A stretch of DNA of 64,000 bases from Aristolochia californica (taxonomy: Eukaryota > Streptophyta > Magnoliopsida > Piperales > Aristolochiaceae), in NCBI GenBank assembly GCA_029961685.1, contig JARWKL010000007.1, positions 6,592,708-6,656,707 on the forward strand. Reading direction: 5' to 3'. Positions 23,165-34,505 of this stretch are shown here, in pieces. The translations under genes were made by a program, and so were the position numbers. The notes below the pieces were generated by a model that had not been told where the DNA came from, did not search any database, and saw nothing but the letters and a program-made list of their open reading frames with translations. Position 1 is the stretch's first letter; each line of letters starts with the position of its first letter.

Positions 23165-24153
23165 TTCAATTTATGAGCATTCTGAGTCTGAGTAGAGCAG
23201 TTAAGTATCTTACAGCCAACTTCTTATTCTTCTTTGTGCTAGAGAGCACGTAAAGAAGATCATTGTTGAATAGAGCGGTGTAAGTATGGCAGATAAGCTT
23301 GTACTCTTCCAGATTTCTGCTAGTGAGAATCTCCACAATCTTTTTATTGATTTTTGCTTCGTTACCTGTTGCTAAGACACTCGAGTAGTTATTATTTCAC
23401 ATAACATTTGCAGTCTACTACAAAAAACAATACAAAATGTAGCAAAAGGGGCTGCATTCTCCAGAGTGTAGAGTAAAGCCTAGCTCATTTGTAATCACCT
23501 GTAGCACTTAATTACTTGAGCTAATACAACTAATCCGAAGAACATCTTATCCCATTAATCAGCACAATGAGAAGAAGTTCGGTTTGCCTGAAAAACAATG
23601 GTGGAGATGTTGGCAGTCCGCGGCATATCTCTTACTAATATGTAAGGTAGCCATGTCCTTGATCAAGCGAGAAGAAACCCGGGTACATACGAGTGTAAGC
23701 CTCGGACGTTATATGGGGAGGCAGAATTGCTTAGCTATCGCACATCAGAAGGAATTTTACTTTCAGCAGGAAAAGAGCGCATTAAACAAAGAACTGATCC
23801 CATATCCCAATTTTAACCATAATCTCCATCCCACAGGGACACTTCATAAAGCACCCAATAAGCAGTGATCACCGCAAACAATCCTTTAGTACGTTATTCC
23901 TATTTGCCGAACTTTCACTTCTCCAGGGTTCACACTGAGAGAATCTCAGTTATACAAATGTCAACTGAAAAGACTCCTTTTCAGCTGGTATCATCAAGTA
24001 AAATAAAGATATTCTTACAAGTGTCTCCTATAAAATACAAGCATTAACTTTTTTTTACAAATTATAAAGAATAAGTACATTTTTGGGTGGGAAGTAAATA
24101 AGTACACTTAGACTTGCATGGTGCGGACAAAGAATTAAAAATGTTGTGATCTT
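23165..24153. other. Intergenic DNA and 3' region of the phosphoesterase gene
   Basis: No conserved coding sequence was recognised. A frame of 94 codons at 23584-23868 (+) lacks known motifs and good codon structure and is not called. The stretch nearest 24153 probably holds the 3' UTR and poly(A) site of the minus-strand gene that ends there. Confidence 0.45.
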
Positions 24154-27100
24154 TCAGGCCAAATTCCATAAATGTGGCTTGGCTGCTATCAGCAAGGTGG
24201 ATAACAATAGAGCCAAAACAGATGCATAAGCCATCAACACATGTGATTCTCGGGCTAGAGAGCATTGGCTCACAATGAATGCATGGTTCTGCTTGAAGGT
24301 GGCAACGACAAACCCAGGGTCATTCTTCACATTCCAAGTCATGGCTGGAACAGTAACCTCACGGGTCCCATCCCTGTGGATGTGATAGCAAAATTGATGG
24401 GAGTGAGCACTGAACACTATCCTGCAAAAACAAAAACATAATCAAAATGGAAGAGTTTTCTCAGTTATTTGGTTATTCTGCAAGATCACAGCTCATTACC
24501 CCCAGAAAACTTGGCCAAAAATGGTCAGTTTATACTGTACTGGTCCAAACTAAGATATGTAAAATGCATTTCAAAAAGCACCACATGCAAGAGTTAACCA
24601 TGCCTCGAGGGGGATTAGTAAAGTAGCTTTCAACAGAAATTATATAAATTATCTTTTGAAAGTGAAAGAAATTATATAAATAAAATTCCCAAGATATAGA
24701 AAAGCGATTGGAATGCATTAAAAGAACAAAAAAAGTCCAAGATCATTAAAAGGACCTTGGTCTAAGAGCCTGAAAGATATATTCCGTTGCATTTGGTGGC
24801 ATGCTGTGCAGCATCTCATGTGGCCCTTCACCTACAAATCCCCTGTCACAATTTTGACAACATCAAAACAGAACAGAAATGTAGATATATTTTTTAAATG
24901 GTCTAGAAGTATTAGAAGGTGAGTTTAACCTATATCAAAAAGACAAGAAATATAACACAATTAGAAAAAATAGATAAACACCATGCTTCACATGAACAAT
25001 CTACCATCTTGATTATAAATACTCTGATGTTGTACAAGGGTAGTATGAAAGGCCTGCCTATTTGATTCACCCTTAAGCACCTTTTATAACTATGACATGG
25101 ATAGTTTAAAAGCCTTGACATGTCACCAAGGAACTTCAAGATATTTAGGCAGGTTGAGAGACCAGGAAGAACACAAAAAGGATTTTGAGAATGGAAGCAT
25201 CCACAGACATGCATGTCATATCAGGCATTTAAGAATAGGATTTTCAAGTGACTAGTGCATGGCCCAAAAAATTATACAGGCCGGTAGCAAATTAAATTTT
25301 AAGATATCAATCACTGAACAGCAAACCCTAGTTAAGGGAGCGAAGTAGTAGAGTTTGCATGATACTCTGCTCAAAGTAGAAACGCAGAAGCACAAATAGA
25401 AATGATGCAGGTGCTCAAAAAACAATGTTCAAAGACATCTTTTGTGTGCTCAACACCATTTAAAATAAAAAATAAAATAAAATAAAATAAGGAAAGGGTG
25501 ACCTTCTGTGTTTCCCATTAATTGTCAACATTTGCTAATGATATGGCACAGAACATAGTCATGCATGAAACCCACAAAAAGAACACATTAAGTATAGAGA
25601 AGCCACCTAGAATAGTAATTCCTACTACTCTTACTGCACAAGTGCATAGTAAAAAAATTTAAAGTCTTAAACAAAATTTTATTAAGATAAATTTTGTTAA
25701 TAGACTAACTTATTAAATGGCAAATTTTAAGAAAAGCACACTCTGACCCAAGGAATCAATTGCCACTATTAAAAGGTAAAATTTTTCTATTAGCATGATG
25801 AGCCTTATTCAAGGAAACTGGGGGCCACCTTGTACTTGTAAAAGATCCCAATAGAAACAATGGCGTTGAGCTGCACTGAACCTCTACATGATATTGCATA
25901 GATATGGTAGAAAAAAAGGGATAAATAAACCTTGCGTACAATATAAAAATATATTAGTTACCTATGAAAATATGTCCTTGATCTCTCATGGAGACTACTT
26001 CTAATGTTGTCAGCAAGGGGTTTATGTCCCCCACAGTGGTCAATATTCCGATGCAGTGGGAAGTGTAGCAGAAGGACAGGACCAGACCCAGACTCCACTG
26101 CATTTTCCCTCCAATGGAAGTCATCAATATCCTTCTTCCACTCAGTAGGTTTGTTTGATAGCATTGTAGTACCCTTGGAATGTCTACTGAGATCAAGGCT
26201 TTCTCTCTCAATGATCCTTTCAACACTGAACCTTAAAGCATTATTACCACAAAGCAGTGCCACAGCATTAAGGGACACAAAGCTGATATTGCTAACCTCA
26301 AAGGCCCCACAACCAGCAGGGTCTAATCCTGGTAAGCTGCTGGCTATCTGGTTAACTGACTTTACTTTCAATTGATTACATTCTCCAACATCTCTGTCCC
26401 CCAGAACCACATGAAGAGAAAGTCCAAGAAAGGGTCCTAAAATTCTCTGAAATTGTTGCAGAACTGATAACCATTTATTATTTGTCAATTCCGATCCCTT
26501 AGCAGATATATCCCCAAGGACGACCAGCATATCTGGTTTCAACCTCTCAAATGATTTCTGGTTCAAGAAACATTAGACAACGTTAGAAACCTTGAAAGCT
26601 ATCATACATTGAAAGTAAAAAGGACTACAAGCATAGTCAAGAAGAAACTGGCTTTAAGTGTTGTTTGCTGTCATGAAACACTGCTTATTGTTTTAATAAA
26701 ATATAGCTAAAAAAACAGGAACAAGGAAATTTTCCAAAGACTGGCTATATTTGTTTTTTAATACAAAATACTGACTATAAATATCAAATTGTAAAAAAAA
26801 AAAAAAGATTACTTACATGCAACTTTTTGAAGAACTGGAAGACTAACTTTAAACACTGTCACTTCACAAACACAGCGACAAACTCACCCGCTGTTAGTGT
26901 GCAGGGAATGTTGATAGTGAAAGTACTTTCACTAGTTAAAGAAACAAAATTCCGAGTGTGCAGGGAATGTTAAGGTTGAAAGTGAATTACTTAGCAAATT
27001 CAGTTTCACTCATTAACAAGCCAAAGTAAAATTTCTCTTCCTGTGCTCGTCTCTCCTCTCCCTGCTCTTTCAACTACACTTTTGATTGTGTACACTAACA

Positions 27101-27684
27101 CAAAAAAATACTTTCACTAGGGAAAGTAGATTACCCTGTAATTCGTTGCTTGTTTAGAGCAGATATGTTCATCTCTTCCCACAACAGTGGACATTTCTTT
27201 GTTCTATTTTGAAATTTTCCAGCAACCTTTCCAACCAAGTTCAAATTTTTCAGAAGATTCTTTCTTCCCCACTCTTCTTAACTGGAACCTGGTTCTAGAG
27301 TCTAATCCTGCTAATCCCAACTCGAAGAAATCCAACTCAAACAAAAAATCCTAAATCTAGACAGCCACAACTTACAGAAGCTCCACGCTTGGAACTGCCA
27401 AGTAAATAAAGAAGAGCAAAAGTTTTAGGGACATTTACCCGAAAGAATTTGCTCATATACGAATCTCTAAAATAAATATCCATATAACCCGCTTCGGATC
27501 CCATCAAGAGTAAGTTCGCCACCATCATCACCTTAAAATCGTCAGAGCTCCCATCCTTCCCGCCCTCCTCAGGACTGCTGCCACGATCCTCGACGACTTC
27601 GCAAGACGGACTGGAAACTCTCTCTTCGAAGACGAGAAGAGCTACAACCAAGAGAAGAGGCAATGTCGACCTAAATGACATCAT
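24154..27684 (-). CDS. Calcineurin-like metallophosphoesterase, PGAP5/MPPE1/Cdc1 family
   Basis: Four exons on the minus strand: 27684-27439, 26557-25962, 24842-24756 and 24421-24154. GT-AG borders and phases agree and give 398 residues. Layout: an N-terminal membrane/signal segment (LPLLLVVALLVFEE, residues 8-21), a phosphoesterase domain (LKPDMLVVLGDISAKGSE around 88-105, GDRD at 135-138, LLHFPLHR, SAHSHQFCYH) and a C-terminal transmembrane helix (MAYASVLALLLSTLLIAA). Two membrane anchors around a lumenal domain are typical of the ER/Golgi PGAP5/Cdc1 enzymes, which remodel GPI-anchor ethanolamine phosphates in animals and yeast. Motif I reads VANLLL where animal members have ADTHLL, and GNHD is GDRD, so metal binding may be reduced. 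The plant function is not established from sequence. Confidence 0.85.
26893..27020. repeat. Short direct repeat and hairpin inside phosphoesterase intron 1
   Basis: agtgtgcagggaatgtt occurs at about 26898 and 26955. The second copy leads into a hairpin, gttgaaagtgaatt (26975-26989) against aattcagtttcactcattaac (26997-27016), which is related to the hairpin at 11974. It lies wholly within intron 1 of the minus-strand gene. Confidence 0.4.
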
Positions 27685-27904
27685 CTGAACTATTTCTCGC
27701 AGCGTACGGGGCGGGCGGAGAACGGGAATCTAGGGTTTCGACTTGGAAGCGGCAAATGTTTCTCGCCATTGCTGAGATCCGCCAAACACTCGCATGCTCA
27801 GTATTTTCCGCCCTTCTCTTTTAATGAATTATAGTAAAATTTTAAAATGATGAGGGTATTTATGTCTTTTGAAAAATCCCTCAATCCAAATTATGGGCTC
27901 CAAT

Positions 27905-28456
27905 TAGGGGTAGCATCGAATCGAACCCGAACCTGCCTATGTTTGAACCGAGCTTATTTAAATATTTCAAACTTGAACTCGAGCCAAGCCTAGCCTTGAG
28001 CCTAAAATTATTATCGAGCTCGACCCCAATAATTTTAATTGAGTTCGAGCTTCAACATTTATTAAAAACTTTTCAAAAATTACATGTCTCGAGTTAGAAC
28101 TCCATAATACATTTAAAAATTTTAAAAAAATACATGTTAAATAAATTATATATAAAATTATACATACATTTTATATAAAATTGGGCATGACCTCTACTTA
28201 AAATTGGGCATAAGGGTGGCATCGAATTCAGCTGAGTTTGAACCTTCCTATATTCGAGGCGAGCTTGATTTAAAGATTTTGAACTTTAGCTCGAGCCGAC
28301 CTAGCCTCGAACCTAAAATTGTAATAGAGCTCGAGCCTAATAATTTTAACTGAGTTCGAGCTCCAGCTCTAGCCGAGTTCGAGGTTAGCCTACATTTAAT
28401 ACTCTACATAAAATATATATCAAATAAATTATCTATAAAATTATACATACATTTTT
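27905..28456 (+). mobile_element. Two nested hAT terminal fragments
   Basis: 27905 begins taggggtagcatcgaatcg and follows the left end of hAT copy 1 through the GAGCTCGA-rich zone and the acttaaaattgggca motif to 28210. There a second terminus starts, taagggtggcatcgaattcag (28211), and runs over the same landmarks to about 28456. Both are diverged from the two long copies. The second seems to continue at 30994. Confidence 0.7.
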
Positions 28457-29338
28457 AAAAAAAAGAATGATAGGAGAGGTTTAGGATTGAATCTCGATAA
28501 TGGATTAGAACCCACCAATATTAAATTTTTTTACCCCAAATGTTGTTTAGCTTATTTTATAATTTTTGAATCTGGCCATAAATTTACTATGGCCTCCTTA
28601 GTGCCCCTTATTCAAAATTTATATTCTAGGAAAAACTTGAAATATTTTTCCTAGGATACATATTTCCAAAAAAAACTTTAAATAAAATCCTATTACTATT
28701 AGAGACTTACTAGAAAGTTACAAGAAATATTTTAAAATTTTCTTAAGAAAATTAAATGGACCTCTTATTGCCTTTTCTAGGGAAATAAATAAAAATTAAT
28801 AATCAATCTAATATATTACTATACTTATCGATAAATTTTTAACCAAATAAAATATCAAACACAAAATTCTTATAAAAATTGCCTCATGCTAAAAGTATTA
28901 TAGCATCAACTGTCAAATAATTACTCAAAATTTTTCTATACGGTTTTCTAACCCATCTTGGTAAGAAAATCTTACTTAGAAAACTATATGATTTTTAATA
29001 ATAATTTCTAATTAGAAAAATGTTTCCAAAAAACATGAGGCATTAATAGTCCATATATTTCTACTAAAAATATATTTTTAATATTTATTGAAAAAACCAC
29101 TAATAGTCTCTAGAAACGTATTTCTACTAAAATGTCTTTTCAATTTCTTCAAGAGTCATGAGGAAGGGACAAAGAGTTTTTTTTTTTTTTACTTGTTTAT
29201 TATCTTGAAATCGTCTTCACGTGGGGGGAATTATTCGCCCAACTTAGGTCTAGAATATGGACTCTGGTTTTCCGCTGAGACGATGCGGAGCAAAGGCACA
29301 ACGTCGGCGAGGACCTGTCATCGGCGACGGAAATAGAG
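28457..29338. other. AT-rich DNA within the hAT-fragment block
   Basis: Very AT-rich, with long A and T runs. At 28466-28510 there is a short stretch with a weak box-B-like aggattgaatctcg. No coding region is supported. Confidence 0.4.
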
Positions 29339-29599
29339 GTGAAGAAATCGGAGGAACGGGATGTAGCGGCCGGCGAGGAGCTATCAACGACAACAGAGGC
29401 GACTAGAGTTGCGGACGGGAGGGGCTTGGCATCCCCCCACCTCCTCTCCCCCGCTAGCCCATTGTCTTCCTTACAACGCGTGTCGTTTTCCTCAGCGGTG
29501 GGAGACTACGACCGGCTAGCGGGCAACGGTGATGGAGGCGGCGCTCCTACGGAACACCAAGAGGGAGAAGAGAGTGAGGCCGAGAGAGAAGAGAAGCCA

Positions 29600-29985
29600 G
29601 GAGGCCTAGAGGCTCGGCCTCCCATGCTTTGCGACGGAAGTCAAGAGGGAGAGGAGAGGGAGAAGAGAAAAAAAATTGGCCAAGCAGGGGGTGGGACACT
29701 TCAGGTGATTGATTCGAAAAACAAGTCCAAATCTAAATTCCTTGTATTTTGCTAGAGTCAATGAATTGACGTGATACATTTCACCAAGAGGAAGAACAAT
29801 GGGAGGCTGAGATGCTCTGCGATAGAGGCTCGGCCTCCCATGCTCTATGATGGAGGTCAAGAGGGAGAAAAAAAATTGGCCAAGCAGGAGGGGAAGGGGG
29901 TAAGGCGCCCATCCCACTCTTCAAGTGATTGATTCAGAAAACAGGTTCGAATCTAAATTCCCCGTATTTTGCCTGAGTGAATGAA
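29600..29985 (+). repeat. Tandem duplication of about 190 bases
   Basis: gaggctcggcctcccatgct ... gtcaagagggag ... aaattggccaagcagg ... gtgattgattc.gaaaaca ... aatctaaattcc ... gtattttgc.....gtgattcac occurs at about 29608-29790 and again at about 29825-29996. The repeat overlaps a low-complexity 139-codon frame (29339-29755) that is GC- and Glu-rich and matches nothing known to me. The GC jump from the AT-rich flanks suggests an inserted or captured piece. Confidence 0.65.
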
Positions 29986-30242
29986 TTGACGTGATTCACT
30001 TGAAGTGGAATTCATTTTACACTAACCCCTTAATCTAATGAACTAAATAATGCAAGAGTAATTCATCTCAATTCATATTGGACTAACCTCCCCTAAGAAA
30101 GTCCTATTTCTAACTATAAGCAAACCGGATAAAAATGGCCACAACCAAACTTTTTTGTTACTGTGGAATTTTGAAAGCATGAGAATGCATCCAAGAAAGG
30201 AACTAAAAATTCCAAACTAATTCAGTAAGGGGGGGTTAGTCA

Positions 30243-30415
30243 ACAAATTGGAAATTTGATCTTCATCTTCATCTTCATATTCATCTTCATCTTATGCATC
30301 TACGTGATCTTCATCTTCGAAATAGGTGTTAGTGTGGACAAGTTCATCTTCGAAATCTTCGAAATAGGGTGTTAGTGTGGACAAGTTCATCTTCATCTTC
30401 ATCTTCGAAATTTAA
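30243..30415 (+). repeat. CATCTT microsatellite with a duplicated 50-base unit
   Basis: cttcatcttcatcttcat repeats at 30262-30292 and 30387-30408. Between them, gaaatagg(g)tgttagtgtggacaagttcatcttc occurs twice (30320-30352 and 30361-30395). Simple replication slippage explains it. Confidence 0.7.
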
Positions 30416-30855
30416 AACCATTGATTTTATTAATTATAAAAATAAGTTAATTAAATCAAGTGTTTGAGTTAACAATATTTTAATTACCACTATTAAATCA
30501 CTAATACAATAGAGTAAATAAAAAATAAATATGTTAATAAATAAAAAAGTATTATATTAATAACATAAGATAGATTTTTTACATGGTATTAATTAATAAT
30601 ATATTTTGACAAAATTAAAAATAATTAATTAATCAAATGCATACTTTAATTATATTTTATTTACCAGGGACTTAAATATGAAGTTTAATATAGTAATAAA
30701 TTTGAACAAAAATAATAAATAAATACATATACAACTTTATTAATAACCTAAAAAAATTATTCTAATAACGAGTTCGTGCCTTTAATTATTAAAATCATCA
30801 AGTTACAAGTTTATTACATATAAACGACGCATGTTCAAAAGTAATAAAATACAAC
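30416..30855. other. AT-rich intergenic DNA
   Basis: About 440 bases of A/T-run sequence with no open frame, gene or repeat that I recognise. Confidence 0.5.
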
Positions 30856-30990
30856 CATCATTTATCGTTCCACATGGAAGTCGATATGACATCTCGAAAT
30901 TGTGCGGCTCTTGTGGATTCTAATGCACTCTGCCTCCGAAAGCATGTTACTTGGCTACCCACATCCTCAAGACCATTGCAATCATCGTTG
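30856..30990 (-). pseudogene. Possible exon fragment (HARBI1-like C-terminus?)
   Basis: On the minus strand 30985-30860 reads a 40-codon open piece containing CFRRQSALESTRAAQFRDVI and then STSMW, followed by a stop. A terminal FRD...MW pattern occurs at the end of plant PIF/Harbinger-type nucleases, but the match is short and from memory. It could equally be chance or another captured exon. The flanks are AT-rich. Confidence 0.25.
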
Positions 30991-30993
30991 TCT

Positions 30994-31422
30994 GTATACA
31001 TTTTACATAAAATTGGATATGACCTCTACATAAAATTAGGCATAACCTATATATATAATATATGTATAAGATTGGGTATAACCTCTTCTTAAAATTGAGC
31101 ATAATCTATGTATATAATACCTGTATAAAATTTGGCATGACCTCTACTTAAAATTGGGCATAATCAATATACATAATACCTGCATAAACAGTCCATAAAA
31201 TTGTCTATACATTCCATAAACACTCCATGGAATTGTTTATATATACTCCATAAAATAGTCTAAACACTTCATACACTGCATAACATTATAAATAAACTCC
31301 ATACAATAATCAAACACAACAAAATTAAATGAAATATCACTATCAATTTACAATCGCCCAAATAAAAACTATAAATCCATTATAAATTTACAAATTATAA
31401 TTGTTTCTCTTCATGCTAGTTG
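30994..31422 (+). mobile_element. hAT internal fragment
   Basis: Collinear with 5548-6035 of hAT copy 1: attttacataaaattgga, atgacctctac.taaaattgggca, cataatacctgcataaaca, then the reduced ctccataaa minisatellite, then caatttacaatc.cccaaataaaaactataaatcc up to tctcttcatgctag. The match stops abruptly at 31422. There an unrelated exon-like piece begins. Confidence 0.75.
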
Positions 31423-31545
31423 TTCCTCGCCCATTTCCCCCCACAAACTGATCTCCCAATCTTCCCCTTGATTGATCTTTCTCTTGTAGAGGAGGCAACT
31501 CCTTCAATACTGCAATTGTTACATCATCCGCATTGCCCTGACATG
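31423..31545 (-). pseudogene. Captured exon of unknown gene (GNADDVTIAVLKELPPLQ)
   Basis: Minus strand from about 31542: a splice-acceptor-like TTGCATGTCAG, then an open run GNADDVTIAVLKELPPLQ, EKDQSRGRLGDQFVGGNGRG, ending at the hAT fragment junction. Sequence complexity and codon use look like a real exon, unlike its surroundings. I do not recognise the gene. Confidence 0.35.
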
Positions 31546-32199
31546 CAAGTAAGAACATCCAGAATAAATTTGTGATTATGGTAAAAAAAAAAAAAAAGGC
31601 CAATTCTTTACTAGTTTACTTTTAACAATCTAAAAATTATGAATAGGGATATAAATATTGTCCTGATGAGACATTCTCAAGCAGGCCTCCGGACTCAAAA
31701 GTCTCCTACTCCAAAAAAAAAAGATTGGAAAACAAAATCTTAGAACAATGGTTGAAATGGCATTAGCAACAAGTTCTCAACAATATCAAAAGTAGGATAC
31801 AAGTAGCTGTCTATAAGGCAAATCAAATACAACACTAAATTAATAATAAAAAAATAGAGTTTAGACTTACCTTATGAATTTGAGAAAAATCAAAGCCGAA
31901 GGGTTAAATTGAAATCACAAAAAAAAGAAAATACCATGTGGTGGATATGTATAACACCCGAATCTCCTCACCACATGGCAAAAATATTCCATAACACTTC
32001 AAAAATCTTCAACAACATTCTAAAACATTTCAAAATTAATTAAACTATTTTCACTACTGCATTTACACTAAACAATGAGAAAATACACACATCAAGTCCT
32101 AATTCACCGAACACCCCTGGTAGAACCCCATATAACTTCGCAGTCACTACGAACTGTACCTCGTTAGTGATGGGGGTCGGGTTTCGTTGGCTAATGGAT
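31546..32199. other. Unclassified repeat-like DNA
   Basis: Intergenic sequence with no gene. A tgtataacacccgaatctcc stretch at 31948 resembles the start of some plant LTRs (TGTAACACCC), but I could not find a partner or a clear end. The repeat status is therefore open. Confidence 0.3.
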
Positions 32200-32219
32200 G
32201 CATGTGTAGGTGACTTAGC

Positions 32220-32430
32220 CTTGTTTGAATTGGACTAAAAAACCCCTAATAAAACCTAAACCATAAACCATCAAACCCTAAAGTCAAACCCTATCACCTA
32301 CTAAACTCTAAACCCTAAACACTAATTCCATAACGCAGTACCCTAAACCTTAGAAACCCTAAACCCTAAACCCTACACCATAATTCCAGACCCTAAACCC
32401 AAAAAACCCTAGAGCTTAAAAACACAACCC

Positions 32431-32461
<31 letters not shown>

Positions 32462-32750
32462 AAAAAAAACCTTAAAAACCATATCACCTACTAAACTCTA
32501 AACCCTAAACACTAATTCCATAACTTAATACATTAAAAGCCCTAAACCCTAAACCCTACACCCTAATTCCAAACCCTAAACCCAAAAAACCTTATAGCTT
32601 AAAAACACAAAACTCCCAAAACCTTAAAAACCCTAAACCCCCTAAACCTTAAAAGCCCTAATCCCTAAAATACCCTAAATCCTTAACCATAAACCCTAAA
32701 CCCTAATTACTGGACCTTTAAATACCTAGCAGCAAACCCTAAAAATAATC
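32220..32750 (+). repeat. Interstitial telomere-like array with tandem duplication
   Basis: Dozens of CCCTAAA/CCTAAAC-type units, the plant telomere repeat, are degenerate and mixed with short unique words. A block of about 145 bases (tatcacctactaaactctaaac ... cttaaaaacacaa) at 32289-32427 is repeated at 32483-32620. Between the copies lies a run of 24 C followed by 18 A (32428-32469). Confidence 0.8.
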
Positions 32751-32969
32751 CATACACGAATCAAGAATTTAGGCTATAAACCGTAACCCTAAATCCCAAA
32801 ATAATGCACAAATAACCCCCAATTACGCATTGAAAATAAATTTAAATCAAATAAAACACTAATTTAATGAAAAAAATTTAGGGTTTAGGCATACCTTCTG
32901 AAATTTGGGGAAATCCGAATTCGAAGGGTGAAATTGATGCCTAATCGAAGTAGATATTAAGCAATCGAT

Positions 32970-33400
32970 GCCCAAATGTCCAAAATCGAAGAAAATCGAA
33001 ATGGAAATGGGAATATCGAACGAAATCGGAAGGTATTTTCGGGGGAAAGGAGACTAGCCAGAGAGAGAAAGGAGTGGGAGGCCGAAGGGGAGAAGAGAGG
33101 GAGAAGACAGAGAAGAAAGGGAGGTCGGGAGGGAATAGAGAGAGAAGCGAGAGAGAGCGAGTCTGAGAGAAGAGAGGGAGTCACGGAGACGAGAGAGGGG
33201 GTGCGAGAGAGAGGGTGAGGCCGAGAGAAAACCGAGAGATGAGGCCGGAGGCGAGAGGGAATTGAGACGGTGGCTGGAGACGAAGGACGAGATCGATTTT
33301 GGCTGCAGCGACGTCGGGGACGCAGGGAGACGAGCAAGGGAGTGCGGGAGAGAGGAAGAAAAAATGAGAAATGACGACGCGCGATGGGGGTGCGAGGAGA
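32970..33400 (+). repeat. GA-rich low-complexity tract
   Basis: A purine-rich strand (gagagagaaaggag, gggagaagagaggg, gagagagagggtgagg). It gives overlapping open frames on both strands because of composition only. No protein motif is visible. It may be part of the same unclassified repeat as the telomere-like array. Confidence 0.5.
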
Positions 33401-33760
33401 GAGAGGGGAAAAACCGAGCGTCGCCCGTCCTTCAATTCAAAGAAGATCAAAACAGGCCTTCTTCCACATGATCGAAATTAAACCGTGGATATGAAGGATC
33501 CCTTCATCCCCTGCATCGAGATGAAGCTTCATCTGCGCTCCACTAACGACTTCAAGTGTTGAAGGACGTTATACGGTTGAAGATCATCTTGTCCTTCAAG
33601 TTGACTAACCCCCGCTAAGACAAAATAAATAATCCTCCCAAAACGAGAGGATGAACAACTTCTAACCTCGTCTCTTTCCGAGCATTGGTCATGTGACAAG
33701 AAATCCACAGCTTCTAACCCTAAAAAGCAGTTGGTGATTTTCCTCGTTCTATAATATATA

Positions 33761-34075
33761 TTATTTACTGCAAGATGCTCTTTGCCGAACAATCACTGTC
33801 GAGTCATCACTGACACCAGTGCAAGACAAGTCATCTTCACCAAAAAATGGCGGCAAAGGAGATCCAACTGGAAGTTCTTCATTAATTATATCCTTCAACT
33901 TATTAGAAAGCCTCCCAGACTCATCCATGCTCTTAAGCTCATTCAAGCCTCCAACAAGTAAATAATTCAAGTACACTTCAGGAGCAGCGGAAGATCCAGT
34001 GTTCTCCTCTAGCTCCAACTTTCTACTGGGATATATATCAATATTGATCTTAGTATATTTGATTTGTCTCCACTG
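33761..34075 (-). pseudogene. Captured terminal exon of unknown gene
   Basis: Minus strand: TTTTTTCAG acceptor at 34076-34084, then an open exon of 105 codons with typical protein complexity (SSAAPEVYLNYLLVGGLNEL, then NKLKDIINEELPVGSPLPPF, SDDSTVIVRQRASCSK) ending in a stop at 33761. I do not recognise it. No upstream exon of the same gene was found; the next exons upstream belong to a GPAT9 fragment. Confidence 0.4.
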
Positions 34076-34505
34076 AAAAAACAATATGATTTATCATTAA
34101 CACACCTGGCCAAATCATCACTCTTTTCGGTGCCTTCAGTGTGATTGTCTCAACCTTCATCAGTACCACGGATTTGTTGCTCATCCGAATGATGAAGAGG
34201 GAAGAGTAAGGAAGGAGGAAGAGATAACAAAAAGAAAAGGAGGAATGGAAAGCAGATTCTACTTCAGGTGATAACACGTTGTTCATCGGTCTTTCCTACA
34301 TATTTTTCAGGTAGCAACTGAACGAATAACTTAATCTAAACAGATTATTCCCGAAGTCTACATGATCTCATTCCAAATTACCAACGTCGAACAAAGAAAT
34401 CGTAGAGTTACGAGGACCAGGGACTATCATTTAGTAGAGATTCCCAATATAATGATGAGCGAGAAAGGACAAGAATGCAGTCTAGTAGGGATTGGAAAGA
34501 CTTAC

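Noticed and set aside
23584..23868. 94-codon frame downstream of the phosphoesterase gene
   Set aside because: No motif, no upstream promoter or splice signals, no family resemblance.
29339..29755. 139-codon frame, Glu/Gly-rich
   Set aside because: Low complexity, part of a duplicated GC-rich repeat, and no domain seen. Not supported as a gene.
32428..32469. C24-A18 run as a functional site
   Set aside because: Homopolymers of this kind are prone to sequencing and assembly error. Noted only as part of the telomere-like array.
32957..33471. Several overlapping frames of 70-126 codons on both strands
   Set aside because: They arise from a GA-rich tract that lacks stops because of its composition.
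31948..33480. Possible solo LTR starting tgtataacacccg
   Set aside because: No matching end, target duplication or partner could be found by eye. Left as unclassified repeat DNA.
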